From: Nocardia jiangxiensis NBRC 101359
GTDB lineage: Bacteria > Actinomycetota > Actinomycetes > Mycobacteriales > Mycobacteriaceae
Assembly: GCF_000308615.1 (NCBI RefSeq)
Contig: NZ_BAGB01000170.1
Coordinates: 122,814 to 186,813 of the forward strand
DNA: 64,000 nt
Direction of reading: 5' to 3'
Shown here piece by piece: positions 53,943 through 63,043 of the stretch. Position 1 is the stretch's first letter. Each line of letters opens with the position of its first letter. The translations under genes were made by a program, and so were the position numbers. The notes beneath the pieces are model-generated. The model had not been told where the DNA came from and did not search any database. It saw only the letters and a list, made by a program, of their open reading frames with translations.

Positions 53943-54408
53943 AGCCAATGGTGTCGGGGGGATGTTGGCGGGTGCGCGGGCGCGGGTGGCTGCCGAGGCG
54001 GCGCGGGGGCCGCGCCTGGCGATGTGCGCTGCGGCGCGGCGGGACCGGTTCGCGGTGTGCGCCATGGATGGGACACCGGTGTGGCTCGCAGCGTTCCACG
54101 CCGACCTGATCGTCGACTCGGAGGCGATCGCGATCGAACTCGCTGGAATGCACGCGCTGTGGCTGGCCGAACGGGTGCGCGAGCGCTGCACAGCGAGCGC
54201 TGCGATGGTGCGGCTCGTTCTCACACCCCGGCACCCGATGACCGCGGTCGTGCTCGACACTGCCGCGATCGCGACCGGACTTGTGTTGGAGTTGGTGGTG
54301 GACGCGCCTGTCAACCCGGCTGTGGAATTGTGCGCCACCGGGGCGCTGATCGATTGGCGCCGTGCCGATCTGGGCACGCTGATCGACGATCCCCGGAACG
54401 CATCATGA
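53926..54408 (+). CDS. Hypothetical protein of the transfer locus
   Basis: 160 residues, no recognised family. Compact alpha/beta pattern with many hydrophobic beta segments (RLAMCAAARRDRFAVCAMDG, MTAVVLDTAAIATGLVLELV). No signal peptide or membrane helix. The GTG start lies inside the preceding gene's end; the stop overlaps the next start (ATGA), so it is translated with its neighbours. Confidence 0.6.
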   Translation: MEAVFRANGVGGMLAGARARVAAEAARGPRLAMCAAARRDRFAVCAMDGTPVWLAAFHADLIVDSEAIAIELAGMHALWLAERVRERCTASAAMVRLVLTPRHPMTAVVLDTAAIATGLVLELVVDAPVNPAVELCATGALIDWRRADLGTLIDDPRNAS

Positions 54409-54953
54409 CCGGCACATCCAGGACTACGTTCCTGGTCGCCGGAATATGTGCGTTGGGCGTGGTCGCGAGCGCCTGCGTCGGCGGCCACCCGCCTGCGCGC
54501 AGCGTGGGCCAGCGTTGCACCGCGGTGTTCCGCGTGCCGTTCGACCGCGTGGATGCCTGCTCGGCGCGGAGCGTGATGACCGCGGCTGTCGCGACTGTTT
54601 TCAGTTACCGTCCTGCCGAACACGTCACCGCGCAGGCCGCATTCGACAACGCGGCGTCGCTGATGAGCCCGGACTACGCTGCGCGGGCCGAACCGGCTGC
54701 GGCAGTGCTGGCTCCCATCACCCCGCGGATGTGGCAGCGGTGGGCCGACGGCGGGGTGATCGTGACAGCCGGTGTGCAGGTCACCGGGGACGACCATCCT
54801 CCGGACACCGCCACGAGCGGCGCGCGTGTGCTGGCGGTGACCCAGCGTCCCAGCGACAACAGCCCGCCGATCGAGCTCATCGTCTACGCCCGCACCCAGC
54901 GCGCGGACCCGGTGTCGGGTTGGCGGATCACACAATTGGAGGTGAAAACGTGA
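54405..54953 (+). CDS. Lipoprotein, VirB8-like NTF2-type domain
   Basis: 182 residues. The lipobox VVASAC at about residue 24 gives an exported lipoprotein. The mature domain (MTAAVATVFSYRPAEHVTAQ ... LIVYARTQRADPVSGWRITQ) resembles the periplasmic part of the protein at 42932. ATGA and GTGA overlaps on both sides. Likely an envelope component of the channel. Confidence 0.7.
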   Translation: MTGTSRTTFLVAGICALGVVASACVGGHPPARSVGQRCTAVFRVPFDRVDACSARSVMTAAVATVFSYRPAEHVTAQAAFDNAASLMSPDYAARAEPAAAVLAPITPRMWQRWADGGVIVTAGVQVTGDDHPPDTATSGARVLAVTQRPSDNSPPIELIVYARTQRADPVSGWRITQLEVKT

Positions 54954-55951
54954 GTGGCAGTGGGGATCCCGTCGAGGAAGGCGGGCAAGCAGTACGGACC
55001 GGGTTCGTCCAGGCCATGCAGACCGCGGCGATGACGATGAATCTGCTGCAACGCCGCGGCGCGGAATCGCGATCGATCACCGAATTCAACACCCGCCAAA
55101 GCGTCGCCGGTCTGCAATGGCAGGGATACGTGGATCGAGCCCAGCAGGGCGTAGAGCTGCACGACCTGGAAAAACAGATCAAACAAGCGCGGTTGGACAA
55201 CGATGCCGCCGAGGCCGGGCGCCGGGAGACCGCGCACGAGAACACCGAGAAACGCCGTGATCAGTTGCACGGCTTCCACGTGCAGGGGCAGCGGGCTGAG
55301 CGCAACCGCAAGGACACGATCCACACCAAACAAGTCGACGGTTACAACACTCGCGCCACCTACGCCCGGCACCTGCATTCGCTGGATGTGCGATACAAGA
55401 AGCTGCTCATCGAAGGCCGCGAGCGTGCGCTGGGATTCGCGGAAACCCTTGCCGCCGACGATGATCGGTCCACCTACACCTCGGGTGTGTCCGCGGCGGC
55501 GTGGGCCGCGGCGCACAGTGCCGCGGACCTGTCCCAGGAATATGCCGAGCAGGCCGAGGCGTGGGACGACCGGTACACCGAGGACACCGGGCGTCCGTTC
55601 GCGAGCATCTTCCATGGTGCGGACGACGACTTCGACGACACCGCGCAGCAGGGCGGAGGGCAGTGGCCCTCGGAGGCTTTCGCGCCTGTTGCTGGCCTGG
55701 CCGAGGAACTGGCGTACGGCATCTACGGCGAGCAGCAGTATCAAGCCACCGGGCTCGGCGATGACGCGGCCCCGGACACCGGCACCTGGATCGGGGAAGT
55801 CGTCGACGCGACATGGCCGCCCGACAACCAGCCCCCGGCGCACGAAGCCGCCTCGGCATCACCAGTAGTGGCTGAAGCCGTGCCGGACTCATCGGTGCCC
55901 GCATCAGATCCGGTTCCACCGGATGTGGCCGGACCCGGGATGGAGACGTAG
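54950..55951 (+). CDS. Coiled-coil protein of the transfer locus
   Basis: 333 residues. Residues about 35-165 are strongly charged and helical (LEKQIKQARLDNDAAEAGRR, HENTEKRRDQLHGFHVQGQR), forming a long coiled coil. The C-terminal part is acidic and Pro-rich and contains WIGEVVDATWPPDNQP, faintly like the end motif of the following paralogue family. No membrane segment. TTGGAGGTG precedes the GTG. Cytoplasmic partner of the channel or its substrates (inference). Confidence 0.65.
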   Translation: MSGSGDPVEEGGQAVRTGFVQAMQTAAMTMNLLQRRGAESRSITEFNTRQSVAGLQWQGYVDRAQQGVELHDLEKQIKQARLDNDAAEAGRRETAHENTEKRRDQLHGFHVQGQRAERNRKDTIHTKQVDGYNTRATYARHLHSLDVRYKKLLIEGRERALGFAETLAADDDRSTYTSGVSAAAWAAAHSAADLSQEYAEQAEAWDDRYTEDTGRPFASIFHGADDDFDDTAQQGGGQWPSEAFAPVAGLAEELAYGIYGEQQYQATGLGDDAAPDTGTWIGEVVDATWPPDNQPPAHEAASASPVVAEAVPDSSVPASDPVPPDVAGPGMET

Positions 55952-56033
55952 CGGTGATTGCGTGCAGCACAACCCATGTACCGCAGGCCGGGGTCGTGGG
56001 GCCACCGGCAGGCGGTGAGGCAGGGAGATGAAG

Positions 56034-56996
56034 ATGAACAAGCCCAGCACGCTACAGAAGCGGGTCCTGCGGGCGATCACCGAACATGCCTTGGAAGCGC
56101 GAAAACTTCTGGCCCGCATCGAGTCCGATAACGGCCACGGTTCCGAGGGCGGGCGTAATCCGGCGTATCACCGGCTGGTATCGAAGATCCGCGAACTCGA
56201 GGCCGCGGCGGTGGCCGGTGGTGTTCCGCGGGAGTGGATCGATCAGACCCGCTACCGCGGCGAGCTGGGCATGACGTGGCGGGCAGATCTGCATTGGCGT
56301 GACCACGCACCGATCGACCGGCCCCAGCTGCTCACAAACCTCGGCAACGAGGTGCGGCAGGTGCGGGAGATCGCCGCGGTCGCGGCCGCGTACGGGCAGC
56401 GCGGTGCGCTCGCCGAGGCCGGGACATCGCAGTTGTTCGCGCGGAATCTCGATACCCTGGCGCGGCGGGTGGCCGCGATCGCGCATTTGCTGAACCTCAC
56501 CACGAGTGAGGCGGAACATCTGTGGGGGCGTGAAAACGATTGGGCCGCAGCGGCACACAGGGTGAGTGGCGCGTCCGAGGCGTCGTTGAAGGACCGTTGG
56601 CGCACCTTCGCCCGGCTCGACACCCGCACCGCCGCCTGTCAGGTGGCAGCGCTGAGCGACGCCGGAATCGGGGCCGGGGTCGCTGGAAATCCCGCACCGT
56701 CCGCACCCCACATCGTGCAACGCATCCAGCGGCACCTGCACGATTCCCCCGGACACCCGGCCGCTGGTCCCGCGGTCGCCACTGATCATTCGGCCGGTAC
56801 CGGTCACCCGGTCCCTACCGGCGGCGGCTCGTCTCGTGATCCGCGGGTCAGGTTCGAAGCGGTTCGGGGTGAGCAGATCGCGGAGTCCGTCGATGCCGCG
56901 GGGCTGAGCAGGGATTTGCGGCCCGTGTTTCGCAGCGCCACCGATACGGAACCCTCACCGCCTGGCGCGGTTCGTGTGAACGGGCTCGAACCATGA
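56034..56996 (+). CDS. Helical paralogue family member 1
   Basis: 320 residues, no family recognised. It contains AAAVAGGVPREWIDQTRYRG, the motif that recurs in the following genes, then a helical block (VRQVREIAAVAAAYGQRG) and ARRVAAIAHLLNLTTSEAEH. The C-terminal 100 residues are Pro/Gly-rich; the terminal Leu-Pro...Trp motif of its relatives is not obvious here. GGGAG is 6 nt before this ATG. Overlaps the next gene (ATGA). Confidence 0.65.
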   Translation: MNKPSTLQKRVLRAITEHALEARKLLARIESDNGHGSEGGRNPAYHRLVSKIRELEAAAVAGGVPREWIDQTRYRGELGMTWRADLHWRDHAPIDRPQLLTNLGNEVRQVREIAAVAAAYGQRGALAEAGTSQLFARNLDTLARRVAAIAHLLNLTTSEAEHLWGRENDWAAAAHRVSGASEASLKDRWRTFARLDTRTAACQVAALSDAGIGAGVAGNPAPSAPHIVQRIQRHLHDSPGHPAAGPAVATDHSAGTGHPVPTGGGSSRDPRVRFEAVRGEQIAESVDAAGLSRDLRPVFRSATDTEPSPPGAVRVNGLEP

Positions 56997-57937
56997 GCGC
57001 GCGGTGGGGAACCGAGTCGCCCCAGCCCGAGGCACCACACAAGCTCCCCCCGCAGGCGGTGCAACGGTTGCAGCGGATCCACGCGCTGGCCGCTGCCAGC
57101 ACAGCGATCACCCAGGACCTCGCCGACAGCGCGTGGCCACCGACGACAGTCGCGCTGTGGCACAAGGATTTGCAGCGCCTGAACCAACAGTGCCGGCAGG
57201 TCGAACAGCAAGCTCATGAGAGCGGCGTTCCCCGCGAGCTGATCACGATGGCCTGGTTTGCCGGGCACTGTGACACCGAATGGACGCCCGCGCGGGCTGA
57301 TCCGACGTTGGGGCTGCGGCCCATGCTGGGCGCGGAGTTGATGGGCAATGCCGGGCAATTGCACAACATGGCCGCGGTATTGGTCAGCCATGAGCTACAT
57401 CCAGGCTCCCGCCCTCAGCGCGATCCGGTCAAGGCCAAACAACTCACTCGCAACATGGCCGCGATGTTCAAACAAACCGCCATGCTCGCGGATCTCATCG
57501 GTGTGAGCGAGTCGGGCTGGGAATCGTTGTGGGACCTGCCGCAGACCGCGCAGCGCGAATACCTCACATCGTTTCTGGGACCGGATGCGCCACTGGATCT
57601 GGACGGAGCATGGAGCCACTACACAGCGACCGACATCGAGTCCACGGTGCTGGACACTATCGAACAGCTCGAGCACCGCACCCACGAACTACGCCACCAC
57701 AGCCCGTCCGAGCCCAGGCTCGAACGCCGCGGCAGGGGACATGCGATGGCCGCGGCGACCCGCACCTACCGCAATGCCGCGCGCCAGCTGCGTGAATACC
57801 TCACGACCGACACCAGCACCGGCGGTGCTGTCGATGCTGTCTTGCCGGAGGGAACCGATCGGGTCTGGGAGCCTGGAGACAACACGGCCGGGATCGCTGA
57901 TCGGGGAGGGGATTCGGTCCCGGAGGTCGAGCCGTGA
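56993..57937 (+). CDS. Helical paralogue family member 2
   Basis: 314 residues, unrecognised. It opens with LQRIHALAAASTAI, then AHESGVPRELITMAWFAGHC (family motif A), LTRNMAAMFKQTAMLADLIG (motif B), and closes VDAVLPEGTDRVWEPGDN (motif C). No signal peptide or membrane helix; predominantly helical. ATGA and GTGA-type overlaps with both neighbours mean coordinated translation. Confidence 0.65.
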   Translation: MSARWGTESPQPEAPHKLPPQAVQRLQRIHALAAASTAITQDLADSAWPPTTVALWHKDLQRLNQQCRQVEQQAHESGVPRELITMAWFAGHCDTEWTPARADPTLGLRPMLGAELMGNAGQLHNMAAVLVSHELHPGSRPQRDPVKAKQLTRNMAAMFKQTAMLADLIGVSESGWESLWDLPQTAQREYLTSFLGPDAPLDLDGAWSHYTATDIESTVLDTIEQLEHRTHELRHHSPSEPRLERRGRGHAMAAATRTYRNAARQLREYLTTDTSTGGAVDAVLPEGTDRVWEPGDNTAGIADRGGDSVPEVEP

Positions 57938-58923
57938 ACACCTCGGACGAATATCTTTCGGGCAGCTCACCGAGCCTCGGGGGTGCGGGCATCACCGGCC
58001 CGCGGGAGTTGGTGGTCCGTGCCGGGCATATCCCACACGCGCAGGCGAAGCTGCTGCGGCAGATCCAGGACTTGGCCATCCAGGACGCCGCACTACGCAG
58101 CCGACGCACCACCAGCGAGCCCAGCGAAGGGGATACAGCTCGGATCGCTTCTAGCGCCTCAGAACTGGCCCGGGAGCGTGGAGCGGTACAGTTGTGGGCC
58201 CGCGCAGCGGGGATTCCTGTCGAGTGGATCGGGCGGGCCACACAGCTGGGGCACCAGGGCATCGGCTGGCACGAAGACCAGCTGCTGCCGAACCCGATCA
58301 CACTGTCCCAGCGCCGGTCGGTCGACCGGATCGCCCACGACACACGGCATCTGACCGACATGGCAGCGATCGCCATCGTGCGCGATTATCAGGCGGACCG
58401 CCTGGGTGTGCTCCCGGTCCCGGAGCCGGTCGTCGCGGCCCAGTACAGCCGCACCATGCACGCGCTGTGGATGCGAGCCACCCGCACCGGACACGCGATC
58501 ACGATCGGTGATCGGGCCCGGGAGCGAGCATGGGGCATCGACGAGCAGACGGTCACCGGCCGTGTGCGCGGGTTGCTGCACCTGACTCCTACCGAGGTCG
58601 ACATGCTCTGGCAGCATTACGCGGCCCAAGGGCTGGCGGACCGGTTGCGCAGCTCGCTGCGCGAACTCCGCCACACCGCACCCCAGACCGGCCCGGATTC
58701 CGGGACGAGCGCTCCCGCGCCGGAACAGTTCCTCTCGGCCGCGCGAGAAGCCCTCGATGCCGTGCTCACCGAGCAGCGGAGCATCGGCGTGGCAATCACC
58801 GATGCGCTGCCCGAGACCAGCGCGACCCGCGTATGGGAACCCGGCACCGACACCCCGACCGATACCGGACCCGGCATGGGCCCCAGTGCCCGTCAGCACC
58901 TCGAAGGTGGACCCGCCCCTTGA
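57934..58923 (+). CDS. Helical paralogue family member 3
   Basis: 329 residues, unrecognised. Motif A is ARAAGIPVEWIGRATQLGHQ. DTRHLTDMAAIAIVRDYQ precedes motif B, SRTMHALWMRATRTGHAITI. LHLTPTEVDMLWQHYA follows, and motif C is ITDALPETSATRVWEPGTD. Closest in pattern to member 5. Starts in the overlap with member 2. Confidence 0.65.
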   Translation: MNTSDEYLSGSSPSLGGAGITGPRELVVRAGHIPHAQAKLLRQIQDLAIQDAALRSRRTTSEPSEGDTARIASSASELARERGAVQLWARAAGIPVEWIGRATQLGHQGIGWHEDQLLPNPITLSQRRSVDRIAHDTRHLTDMAAIAIVRDYQADRLGVLPVPEPVVAAQYSRTMHALWMRATRTGHAITIGDRARERAWGIDEQTVTGRVRGLLHLTPTEVDMLWQHYAAQGLADRLRSSLRELRHTAPQTGPDSGTSAPAPEQFLSAAREALDAVLTEQRSIGVAITDALPETSATRVWEPGTDTPTDTGPGMGPSARQHLEGGPAP

Positions 58924-59255
58924 GGGGCGAAGAGTGAACATCGCTGGGATACAGACCATTTCGACCAGAAAGACAGGAATGATGCACGCGCGAGAGTTGC
59001 CGCCCAGACCGTCCTGGTTCCAGCCGTGCCGGGACCGGTGCACGGGCTCGGAGCCGTAATCACCGTGCGGGCGTCGCGCCGGGACGGAACCCACACGCTC
59101 ACTGCCGCTGCTGCGAGCCTTTTCCGAGTCATTGACGCTGGCTGACGCACACGCCCGACAGACCATCGATCTTTTCGCGAGGGACATCGCACCGCCGCAC
59201 CGGTCCTGCCCAGGACCCGGTCCGGTCCGCTTCGACACACGAAGGCGGCACAAGG
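58924..59255. other. Spacer within the paralogue block, with a possible 26-codon peptide
   Basis: The only gap over 300 nt in the paralogue block. A frame at 58979-59059 (HARELPPRPSWFQPCRDRCT...) follows AGACAGGA and ends at TAA; it would make a 25-26 residue peptide with two Cys. Nothing else is supported. A secondary promoter may lie here. Confidence 0.4.
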
Positions 59256-60161
59256 ATGTCCGACAACACCTTTCATCAACCCTCCCACCTGTCCGAGAAC
59301 ACCGATCCCCCCAGCGACCTGACTGCCGCGGACGAGCAGAGTCCCTCTCGGCACACCATGCCCACACCCGCAGACCCAACGCGAGAGGAATCCCGCGCGC
59401 TGTTCCCGCCCTCGGAGCCTGTTCCGGCCGAGCTGCGGAACGGGCCGATCGCGCACCGGTTCGGCGCCGAGGATCCCGACGCGGTGCACGCGAAACTCCT
59501 ACGCACAGTGCAGGACACCTCAGCGCTGCGAGCGGCGTGGGTCGGCGACGCGGTCGCGCACGATCTGGACAGCAGCGATCCGAGCTGGCGGTGGGCCCTG
59601 TATCCCAACGGCATCGATGCCGACGTGCGCGACGCGCGAGCCTGTGCCGAGCAGGGCGGGGTCGAGGCCACCGACATCATCGAAGCCGAGGCTCTCGGCA
59701 GCGCGGGGGTGTCCTGGAACGACAAGCCCGCACACCGGCACTTGGGGCGCATCGAACTACTCAGCAGCGAAGTGTTCGACGCGAACAACCGCGCCGAGGC
59801 CGGACGCCGCCTGGTCGGAGATCTGGCCGAACGTTTCGATTCCCTGCACAAGATTATCGACACTCTCAGCAACGGCCTGGTGCACGCACGCTCGATGGTC
59901 AACGACCTGGCCGAGGACCTCGCTGCCCACGGCTGGCCCACCCGCACCACCGGACCAGCACCCGAACCGCCCGGCCCCGACCCGATCTCTACCGCACCCG
60001 ACGCCGATACCGCGACCGAAAGCGTCGACGGCGGTCACCGGATCAGGGACGCGGTCGGCGCAGCAATGCCCGACAACGACCAGCCCCACTGGCCTCCCCC
60101 AGAACCGCGGCCAGCGCTCGCGGACGAACACCCCGGGGCGCACCCGGAGGTCGGGCGATGA
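59256..60161 (+). CDS. Helical paralogue family member 4 (diverged)
   Basis: 301 residues, unrecognised. VHAKLLRTVQDTSALRAAWV matches the N-terminal helix of member 3 (AKLLRQIQDLAIQDAAL). AEQGGVEATDIIEAEALGSA occupies the place of motif A, and IRDAVGAAMPDNDQPHWPPP is a weak form of motif C. The first 40 residues are polar and disordered. ATGA overlap with the 31-residue frame that follows. Confidence 0.6.
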   Translation: MSDNTFHQPSHLSENTDPPSDLTAADEQSPSRHTMPTPADPTREESRALFPPSEPVPAELRNGPIAHRFGAEDPDAVHAKLLRTVQDTSALRAAWVGDAVAHDLDSSDPSWRWALYPNGIDADVRDARACAEQGGVEATDIIEAEALGSAGVSWNDKPAHRHLGRIELLSSEVFDANNRAEAGRRLVGDLAERFDSLHKIIDTLSNGLVHARSMVNDLAEDLAAHGWPTRTTGPAPEPPGPDPISTAPDADTATESVDGGHRIRDAVGAAMPDNDQPHWPPPEPRPALADEHPGAHPEVGR

Positions 60162-60253
60162 ACGCGCCCGCACGAGCACCCCGGCAGGACTCCGACGGCA
60201 ACGGGGAAGCCAAGGGCCTCGAGCTGGTGCGTGTGGGGAGGCCGCGGCGATGA
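60158..60253 (+). CDS. 31-residue linker peptide
   Basis: Starts at ATGA in the end of member 4 and stops at the ATGA start of member 5, so it fills the gap exactly. It reads MNAPARAPRQDSDGNGEAKG and then LELVRVGRPRR, basic and polar. It may serve mainly to pass ribosomes between the two genes. Confidence 0.5.
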   Translation: MNAPARAPRQDSDGNGEAKGLELVRVGRPRR

Positions 60254-61530
60254 GCGGCCCACTGCGCGGACCGGACGCGCACGACCAGCAGTTGGCCACG
60301 ACGCTGCACCGGATCCACGAACTGGCCACCAGCACCGCAGCTTTGGAGCGGGTCCTGGCGTTCGGTGGACCGGACTGGATCGTCAACACCGCGGCCCGTC
60401 GGCGCCACGAGAACCTCACGGATCTGGCAGTGGCCCAACAACATGCGCGGTTGCTGCGCATTCCCGAGAACAGCATCACCGCGGCGCGACTGTGCGGGCA
60501 GAGCGGCCATCGCTGGATCGAGCCCGAACCCGGCCAGCTGTCCGACCCCGAAGGCATCCACCGGTGGGCGCAACAGATGACACCCGATATCCCGCGAACC
60601 GATCCGGGCTGGGGACACCGGGTCCCGGTCGAGGCCGGAGACCTTCCTCAGCAGACGAGCCGATGGCTGCGTCAGGTGCAGCGCTTGGCCGCCCAGGCCA
60701 CGCAGATGAGACAGGACACCACCCTCACCGCCGCCGGCGGAGATATCCGTGTGCTGGCGCACATGGTGGCGCGAGCAGGCCAGATCGACCGGCACCGCGA
60801 GGCCGCCGAGATCCGCGCCCACGCAGCCGGAGTATCGTTGCAGTGGATCGCCTGGGCACGAATACGCGGACACCTCGGCCGCGAATGGCACCCGAACCAG
60901 CCGCTGGCCACCCCGATCCTGGACACCAGACACCGTGCGGCCGAACAGGTTACCGACGATCTGCGCCACGTCACCGACATGGCCGCACTCACCGTCGCCC
61001 GCGACCACCTCTACTCAGCCGACCTGGGTGTCGATACGCAGCAACTCACGCACACCATGGATGCACTGTGGTTGCGTGCGGCGCGGACCGCGCAGGCCGC
61101 CGGCCTGACTGCCCACGAGCGTGGCCGGATCTGGAGCGCAAGTACACACGACTGCATCACCCGGGTCCATCACCTCGTGCGCTTTCCCCGCCACGAGATC
61201 GACACCCTCTGGCATCAGTACGCGGTCCCGGAGATCGCCGCGCAGGCACGCGAGGCGTTCGACGAACTCGGTCACGACCATCGGACAACAAGCCTGGATG
61301 CGGCCACTGAACTGCTCCCACCGGCTCCGCATTACTTCCTTGCTCGCGCCCGCCACGCCCTGGACCAGATCGAGGCCGGCACACCCGCAGACGGCGGTAT
61401 CGGCACAGCGATCGCCGAGGTGATCCCGGCCACCGACCGACCACGGCTCTGGGACACCGACACCACCCCACACACCCACGGCGACACCGACACGACCGGC
61501 CCGCAACCAGGGCAAGGCCCGGAACCCTAA
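60250..61530 (+). CDS. Helical paralogue family member 5, internally duplicated
   Basis: 426 residues, unrecognised. Motif A occurs twice: RIPENSITAARLCGQSGHRW near residue 75 and AHAAGVSLQWIAWARIRGHL near 195. Motif B is THTMDALWLRAARTAQAAGL, preceded by DLRHVTDMAALTVARDHL. Then VRFPRHEIDTLWHQYA and a terminal IAEVIPATDRPRLWDTDT (motif C). Longer than its relatives by one N-terminal unit. Confidence 0.65.
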   Translation: MSGPLRGPDAHDQQLATTLHRIHELATSTAALERVLAFGGPDWIVNTAARRRHENLTDLAVAQQHARLLRIPENSITAARLCGQSGHRWIEPEPGQLSDPEGIHRWAQQMTPDIPRTDPGWGHRVPVEAGDLPQQTSRWLRQVQRLAAQATQMRQDTTLTAAGGDIRVLAHMVARAGQIDRHREAAEIRAHAAGVSLQWIAWARIRGHLGREWHPNQPLATPILDTRHRAAEQVTDDLRHVTDMAALTVARDHLYSADLGVDTQQLTHTMDALWLRAARTAQAAGLTAHERGRIWSASTHDCITRVHHLVRFPRHEIDTLWHQYAVPEIAAQAREAFDELGHDHRTTSLDAATELLPPAPHYFLARARHALDQIEAGTPADGGIGTAIAEVIPATDRPRLWDTDTTPHTHGDTDTTGPQPGQGPEP

Positions 61531-61592
61531 CGCCCCGAACACTTCCCAACTATGCAGCCCATCAGCGAACGGGAGGACTCTCAATGACCGTG

Positions 61593-62816
61593 TCAAGCCG
61601 CCAGCCCTGCGGGGGTCGGTGTGGCGTAGGTGAATTCCCGCCCGTCACGCAGCAGTGCCCACAGGACGTCGACCAGGCGCCGGGCCAGTGCTAGGAGGGC
61701 TTGGGTATGGATGAGCCGGATGAGCCGCTCGCCGCGTTTGCGGTCGTAGAACCGCCGCGACGGCCCGTCCGGGTTCTTCAGGCTGGACAGGGCCGCCATG
61801 TAGAACACCCGCCGCATCCGGCGGTTGTAGCGCTTGGGCCTGTGGAAGTTCCCGCTGACTCTGCCCGAATCACGGGGCACGGGAACCAGTCCGGCGTAGG
61901 ACGCCAGCCGGCCCGCGGAACCGAAGGTGGCCAGATCACCGCCGGTTTCGACGAGGAAGTCCGCGCCGAGGCCGGGTCCCATGCCGGGCATCGATTCGAT
62001 GATCTTCGCCCACGGATGCTGCCGGAACCGGGCCGTGATCAGCTTGTCGGTGTCCTTGATCTCGCGATCGAGATCGAGCAGCTTGCGGGCCTGGCGTTTG
62101 ATCAGCATCGCCGCGTCGGCCTGTCCGGGCAGCGACAACGTCTGCGCTTGCGCGGCAGCGACCGCCGTCGCGGCGGCCTTGGTGATCATCGGCCCCCATG
62201 CCTTGTTCTCCGTCAAATACGCTGCGACACCGTCGATCCCGGCAGCACGGATCTCGGCGGGCGTGCACAGGCCGGCGACCAGGATCAGCGGTGTGCGTTT
62301 CGAGTAGTCGAACGCCGCTTCCAGCGCCGGGAAGATCGACCCCAGCAGAGCACGCAACCGGTTGACCCCGGCGACCCAGTCGTCCATCAGGTCGGCGCGA
62401 TAACTGGTCAGGGCCTTCAGGCCGGCTATCAGCTCGTCAGGCATCCGGACCTGTGTGAAATCGCCACGCATCCGGGCGGTTTCGGCGATCACCCGGGCAT
62501 CTTTGGCATCGGTCTTGCCCTCGCCGCGGAACCCGTGGGTCATCGTGTTCACGACCCGGCCGGGCACATACGTGACATCCCCGCCGACGGTGAGCAGCAC
62601 GGTGATCAGCAGCGACGCCATCGGGCTGGTCAGATCGATCGCCCACCCCACTCGATCGGACATGCCGTGGACCCGAACTACCAACTGCTCGATCGCGGCC
62701 TGGTCGTTGGCCAGTTTCTGACTGAAAAGCCGCTTGCCGGTGTCGTCCACCGCGCACGCATGATGCGTCTGCTTACCGACATCGATACCGACCCAGATTT
62801 CCGGGCGTTCTGCCAC
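61593..62816 (-). CDS. IS110-family transposase (DEDD, Tnp_IS116/IS110/IS902)
   Basis: 407 residues, complete. The N-terminal RuvC-like DEDD domain shows WVGIDVGKQTHHACAVDDTG and GKTDAKDARVIAETARM. A coiled linker (IKRQARKLLDLDREIKDTDK) follows, then the C-terminal domain SMPGMGPGLGADFLVETGGD and LASYAGLVPVPRDSGRVSGN with the serine region. The stop lies only 3 nt from the left edge, while about 227 nt are free upstream of the GTG: the IS110-group geometry. Confidence 0.92.
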   Translation of the reverse strand: MAERPEIWVGIDVGKQTHHACAVDDTGKRLFSQKLANDQAAIEQLVVRVHGMSDRVGWAIDLTSPMASLLITVLLTVGGDVTYVPGRVVNTMTHGFRGEGKTDAKDARVIAETARMRGDFTQVRMPDELIAGLKALTSYRADLMDDWVAGVNRLRALLGSIFPALEAAFDYSKRTPLILVAGLCTPAEIRAAGIDGVAAYLTENKAWGPMITKAAATAVAAAQAQTLSLPGQADAAMLIKRQARKLLDLDREIKDTDKLITARFRQHPWAKIIESMPGMGPGLGADFLVETGGDLATFGSAGRLASYAGLVPVPRDSGRVSGNFHRPKRYNRRMRRVFYMAALSSLKNPDGPSRRFYDRKRGERLIRLIHTQALLALARRLVDVLWALLRDGREFTYATPTPAGLAA

Positions 62817-63043
62817 CCGCTCGCTCCCGCTGTCGCTGTCCGAGCCCGTGGACAGCCCCGCCGTCAGATCCCTAACCAGCGACGGTCCGCAGCAGCTCTC
62901 AATCAGCGGCCGGAGCGTCCAGAACAGTGGGGCAGCCAGTCCTTTCGAGCCTCACCAGAGGCAACCAATCATCAGCTACACCCCACCGTCCCGGGCATCC
63001 GGGGCACCAACCCCAGACACCTACAACCTTAGGGACATCACTC
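62817..63043 (-). ncRNA. Candidate bridge RNA region of the IS110 element
   Basis: In IS110-group elements the non-coding end upstream of the transposase encodes a structured bridge RNA that pairs with target and donor DNA. Here that end is 227 nt, of suitable size, and open frames are absent. The folds and guide loops were not computed. Confidence 0.5.

Larger units (their letters stand above)
61590..63043. mobile_element. IS110-family element inserted at a start codon
   Basis: ATGACC occurs at 61584-61589 and again at 63044-63049, bracketing about 1.45 kb that contains only an IS110-type transposase and its non-coding end. GGGAGGA (61571-61577) before the first ATGACC looks like the original ribosome-binding site of the family member now starting at 63044. 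The element has no obvious terminal inverted repeats, as usual for IS110. The exact edges may differ by a few bases. Confidence 0.75.
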
